This document shows, piece after piece, positions 62,531-64,000 of a DNA stretch of 64,000 bases (within the stretch, counting starts at the first letter, position 1; each line of letters begins with the position of its first letter). A program made the position numbers and the translations under genes. The stretch spans positions 4,489-68,488 of the forward strand of contig JACKOY010000022.1 of assembly GCA_024233935.1 (NCBI GenBank), in the 5' to 3' direction. The notes under the pieces were generated by a model that saw only the letters and a program-made list of their open reading frames with translations, was not told the DNA's origin and searched no databases. This DNA comes from Spirochaetales bacterium. GTDB taxonomy: Bacteria > Spirochaetota > Leptospiria > Leptospirales > Leptonemataceae.

Positions 62531-63012
62531 TCGCGGGCATCGAACAGGACGCCACGAATCTCCTCCACCGTTTTTAGCATTTGAAAGGCCGAGTTGCGTT
62601 TGGAGTGAATCATGTTTGCCATGCGTTGCAGACGGTCGTCAATGAATTCGACCACCGTTAGTTGCAGTTCCTCCCCGGCCCGGTTGCGGCGCGTGATCTT
62701 GCGGAGGCGCGTGTTGGTCCGCAGCGTTTCGCGGGCGATGCCGAGCACGATGCGCCGATAGTTTTGCAGGTTCTCCTCACTCGGATGATCCAGCAGGCTT
62801 CGTTCCGCCGACGGCAGGTCCTGCCAGAACTGGTGAAGCGCACCGGTCGATGCTCCTTCCGCCGGCAAAACCTCGCTCAGGATTTGCTCAAAGGGGCTCG
62901 GAGTTCGGTTCTGGGCCTCCAGCGCTACAGGGGAGCCGGCCGCTCCTTTGCCCTGGTGTCGGGCCAGGTCGGCTTTACGACCGCGCAGGTCGGTGGATAG
63001 GCGCACGTTCAT
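62527..63012 (-). CDS. YaaR-like (DUF327) protein
   Basis: 161 residues from ATG 63012 (MNVRLSTDLRGRKADLA); the frame is open upstream but that part reads as unrelated. The helical protein has FEQILSEVLPAEGASTGALH, LLDHPSEENLQNYRRIVLGI and the C-terminal VVEFIDDRLQRMANMIHSKR, close to the YaaR/DUF327 pattern (P-x-xxNL-x-xYK-xxVxxFL...). Function unknown. It is the first gene of a two-gene unit, divergent from the GMC oxidoreductase gene. Confidence 0.7.
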   Translation of the reverse strand: MNVRLSTDLRGRKADLARHQGKGAAGSPVALEAQNRTPSPFEQILSEVLPAEGASTGALHQFWQDLPSAERSLLDHPSEENLQNYRRIVLGIARETLRTNTRLRKITRRNRAGEELQLTVVEFIDDRLQRMANMIHSKRNSAFQMLKTVEEIRGVLFDARE

Positions 63013-63123
63013 GCTCTTTTTGTATCGGCCCTGGCCTGCGCTTCTGTAGCAAATTATGTCGCATTGTATCGGGGGTTCATTCAAATACGCTTGCGGGTGC
63101 GCTTTGCCGGCTGATTCTAGCCC

Positions 63124-64000
63124 ATGCCCGGGGCCACAAAAAAGAAAAAGAAAACACAGAAGAAGAAGCCGTCCGCGCACAAGGTACCGCGTCGCCCATC
63201 GCGGACCGCGACCGAGAAGGGACCAAGTCCACTCCCCTCCGGCCCGGGCTTCGACTATGATTATATCATCATCGGGTCCGGATTCGGCGGCAGCGTTTCG
63301 GCCATGCGGCTGGCCCAGAAAGGATACTCAGTCGCAGTGCTCGAGGCCGGCAAGCGATGGCACGCGAAGGACTTTCCCAAAACCAACTGGAATATCTTCA
63401 AATACTTCTGGTTTCCTTCTATCTTCTGTTATGGGATCCAACGACTGAACCTGCTGAATCACGTGATGATTGTGAGCGGATCCGGTGTGGGTGGCGGAAG
63501 CCTTGTTTATGCCAATACGCTCTACGTCCCTAAGAAGCAGTTCTTTGAAAACGAGACCGTGCGGGCCCTGGGCGGCGAAAAGGCCCTACTGCCTTTTTAT
63601 CGGGTGGCAGAGCGCATGCTCGGCGTCACTCCGAACCCAAAATTGTGGGAAGTCGACAGGCTGATGCAGGAGACGGCTCAGGAGATGGGTTTCGGTGAAA
63701 CCTTTACCGAAACTCCTGTCGGCGTGTACTTCAACGAATCCCAGGAAAGTCAGGATCCGTACTTCGGCGGCGAAGGCCCGGAGCGATCGCCCTGCACCCA
63801 CTGCGGCGGTTGTATGGTCGGTTGCCGCTTCGGCGCCAAGAATACCCTGGATAAGAACTACCTGTACTTTGCAGAGAAACTCGGAACAACCGTGATTCCC
63901 GAGACAAAGGTCGTCGATATTCTTCCGCTGAGTGAAGATGGATCCGGTGGCTATGAGATCGACACCCGGCGCACAACTGGCCTTTTCGGCCTGCCCAAAA
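63124..64000 (+). CDS. GMC/cholesterol-oxidase-like FAD oxidoreductase (3' truncated by window)
   Basis: 292 codons visible, open to the window end. After a ~40-residue Lys-rich, basic N-terminal extension (KKKKKTQKKK), the FAD Rossmann motif DYIIIGSGFGGSVSAMRLA begins, followed by the GMC-type VSGSGVGGGSLVYANTLY. A CTHCGGCMVGC ferredoxin-like cysteine cluster (C-x2-C-x2-C-x3-C, ~225-235) precedes RFGAKNTLDKNYL; this cluster is typical of the cholesterol-oxidase-like GMC branch. The likely substrate is a sterol or other hydrophobic alcohol. The extension has no membrane helix or twin-arginine motif, and its role is unknown. Confidence 0.9.
   Translation, partial: MPGATKKKKKTQKKKPSAHKVPRRPSRTATEKGPSPLPSGPGFDYDYIIIGSGFGGSVSAMRLAQKGYSVAVLEAGKRWHAKDFPKTNWNIFKYFWFPSIFCYGIQRLNLLNHVMIVSGSGVGGGSLVYANTLYVPKKQFFENETVRALGGEKALLPFYRVAERMLGVTPNPKLWEVDRLMQETAQEMGFGETFTETPVGVYFNESQESQDPYFGGEGPERSPCTHCGGCMVGCRFGAKNTLDKNYLYFAEKLGTTVIPETKVVDILPLSEDGSGGYEIDTRRTTGLFGLPK

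Overview
The window is GC-rich, densely coding DNA with very short intergenic gaps, many 1-26 bp gene overlaps and frequent GTG/TTG starts. Several features point to a free-living, heterotrophic spirochaete of the Leptospirales, possibly an uncultured lineage: a giant secreted coiled-coil/glycine-rich protein resembling the Leptospira TIGR04388 family, many lipoproteins including relaxed lipoboxes such as AGNC, a Ser/Thr kinase-ATPase-GAF-adenylate cyclase megaprotein, and TolC/MFP/RND clusters. This placement is inference from gene content and memory of the families; no search was run.

Layout. 0-2.9 kb: end of an SCP2-type thiolase-like protein, a stand-alone DUF35 protein, and an acyl-CoA ligase fused to its own DUF35 domain; probably one acyl-CoA/steroid-like degradation unit. 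3.1-3.8 kb: lipoprotein with a clear terminator. 4.0-10.2 kb: glycolytic genes gpmA, gapA and pgk, interleaved with a DUF429-Nudix fusion, two small membrane proteins and a YhhN lysoplasmalogenase-like gene. 10.1-16 kb: secreted thioredoxin-like protein, DUF434 protein, single-HKD phospholipase D-like protein, and a tightly overlapping UbiA-like / methyltransferase / family B DNA polymerase operon.

16.0-39.7 kb is the most unusual part. It is bracketed by a 78-bp perfect direct repeat. One copy is the 3' end of an ABC exporter gene (39621-39698) and the other is an orphan fragment just after polB (16033-16110). Between them lie two convergent Yip1-like membrane proteins, two TPR proteins, the ~2,080-residue giant protein, three further lipoproteins, a MORN protein, a TolC-like channel, a degenerate REC/GGDEF-like protein, an RND adaptor and two RND pumps. 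The second pump lacks the usual membrane aspartates. This looks like an inserted envelope-transport island, although no integrase was seen.

39.6-53 kb: ABC exporter, biosynthetic thiolase, then a long minus-strand run (metG, TrmH-type methyltransferase, kinase-cyclase, organophosphate antiporter, small membrane protein, class D beta-lactamase). 53-55.7 kb: a Cpx-like envelope-stress module. A CpxP/Spy-like lipoprotein is divergent from a response regulator and histidine kinase, with GTAAA-N5-GTAAA sites between them. 55.7-64 kb: serS, tatD, a TRAP transporter operon, an EgtD-like histidine methyltransferase, a small secreted protein, a YaaR-like protein, and the 5' part of a GMC/cholesterol-oxidase-like oxidoreductase cut by the window end. 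No rRNA, tRNA, CRISPR array, insertion sequence or integrase was recognised.
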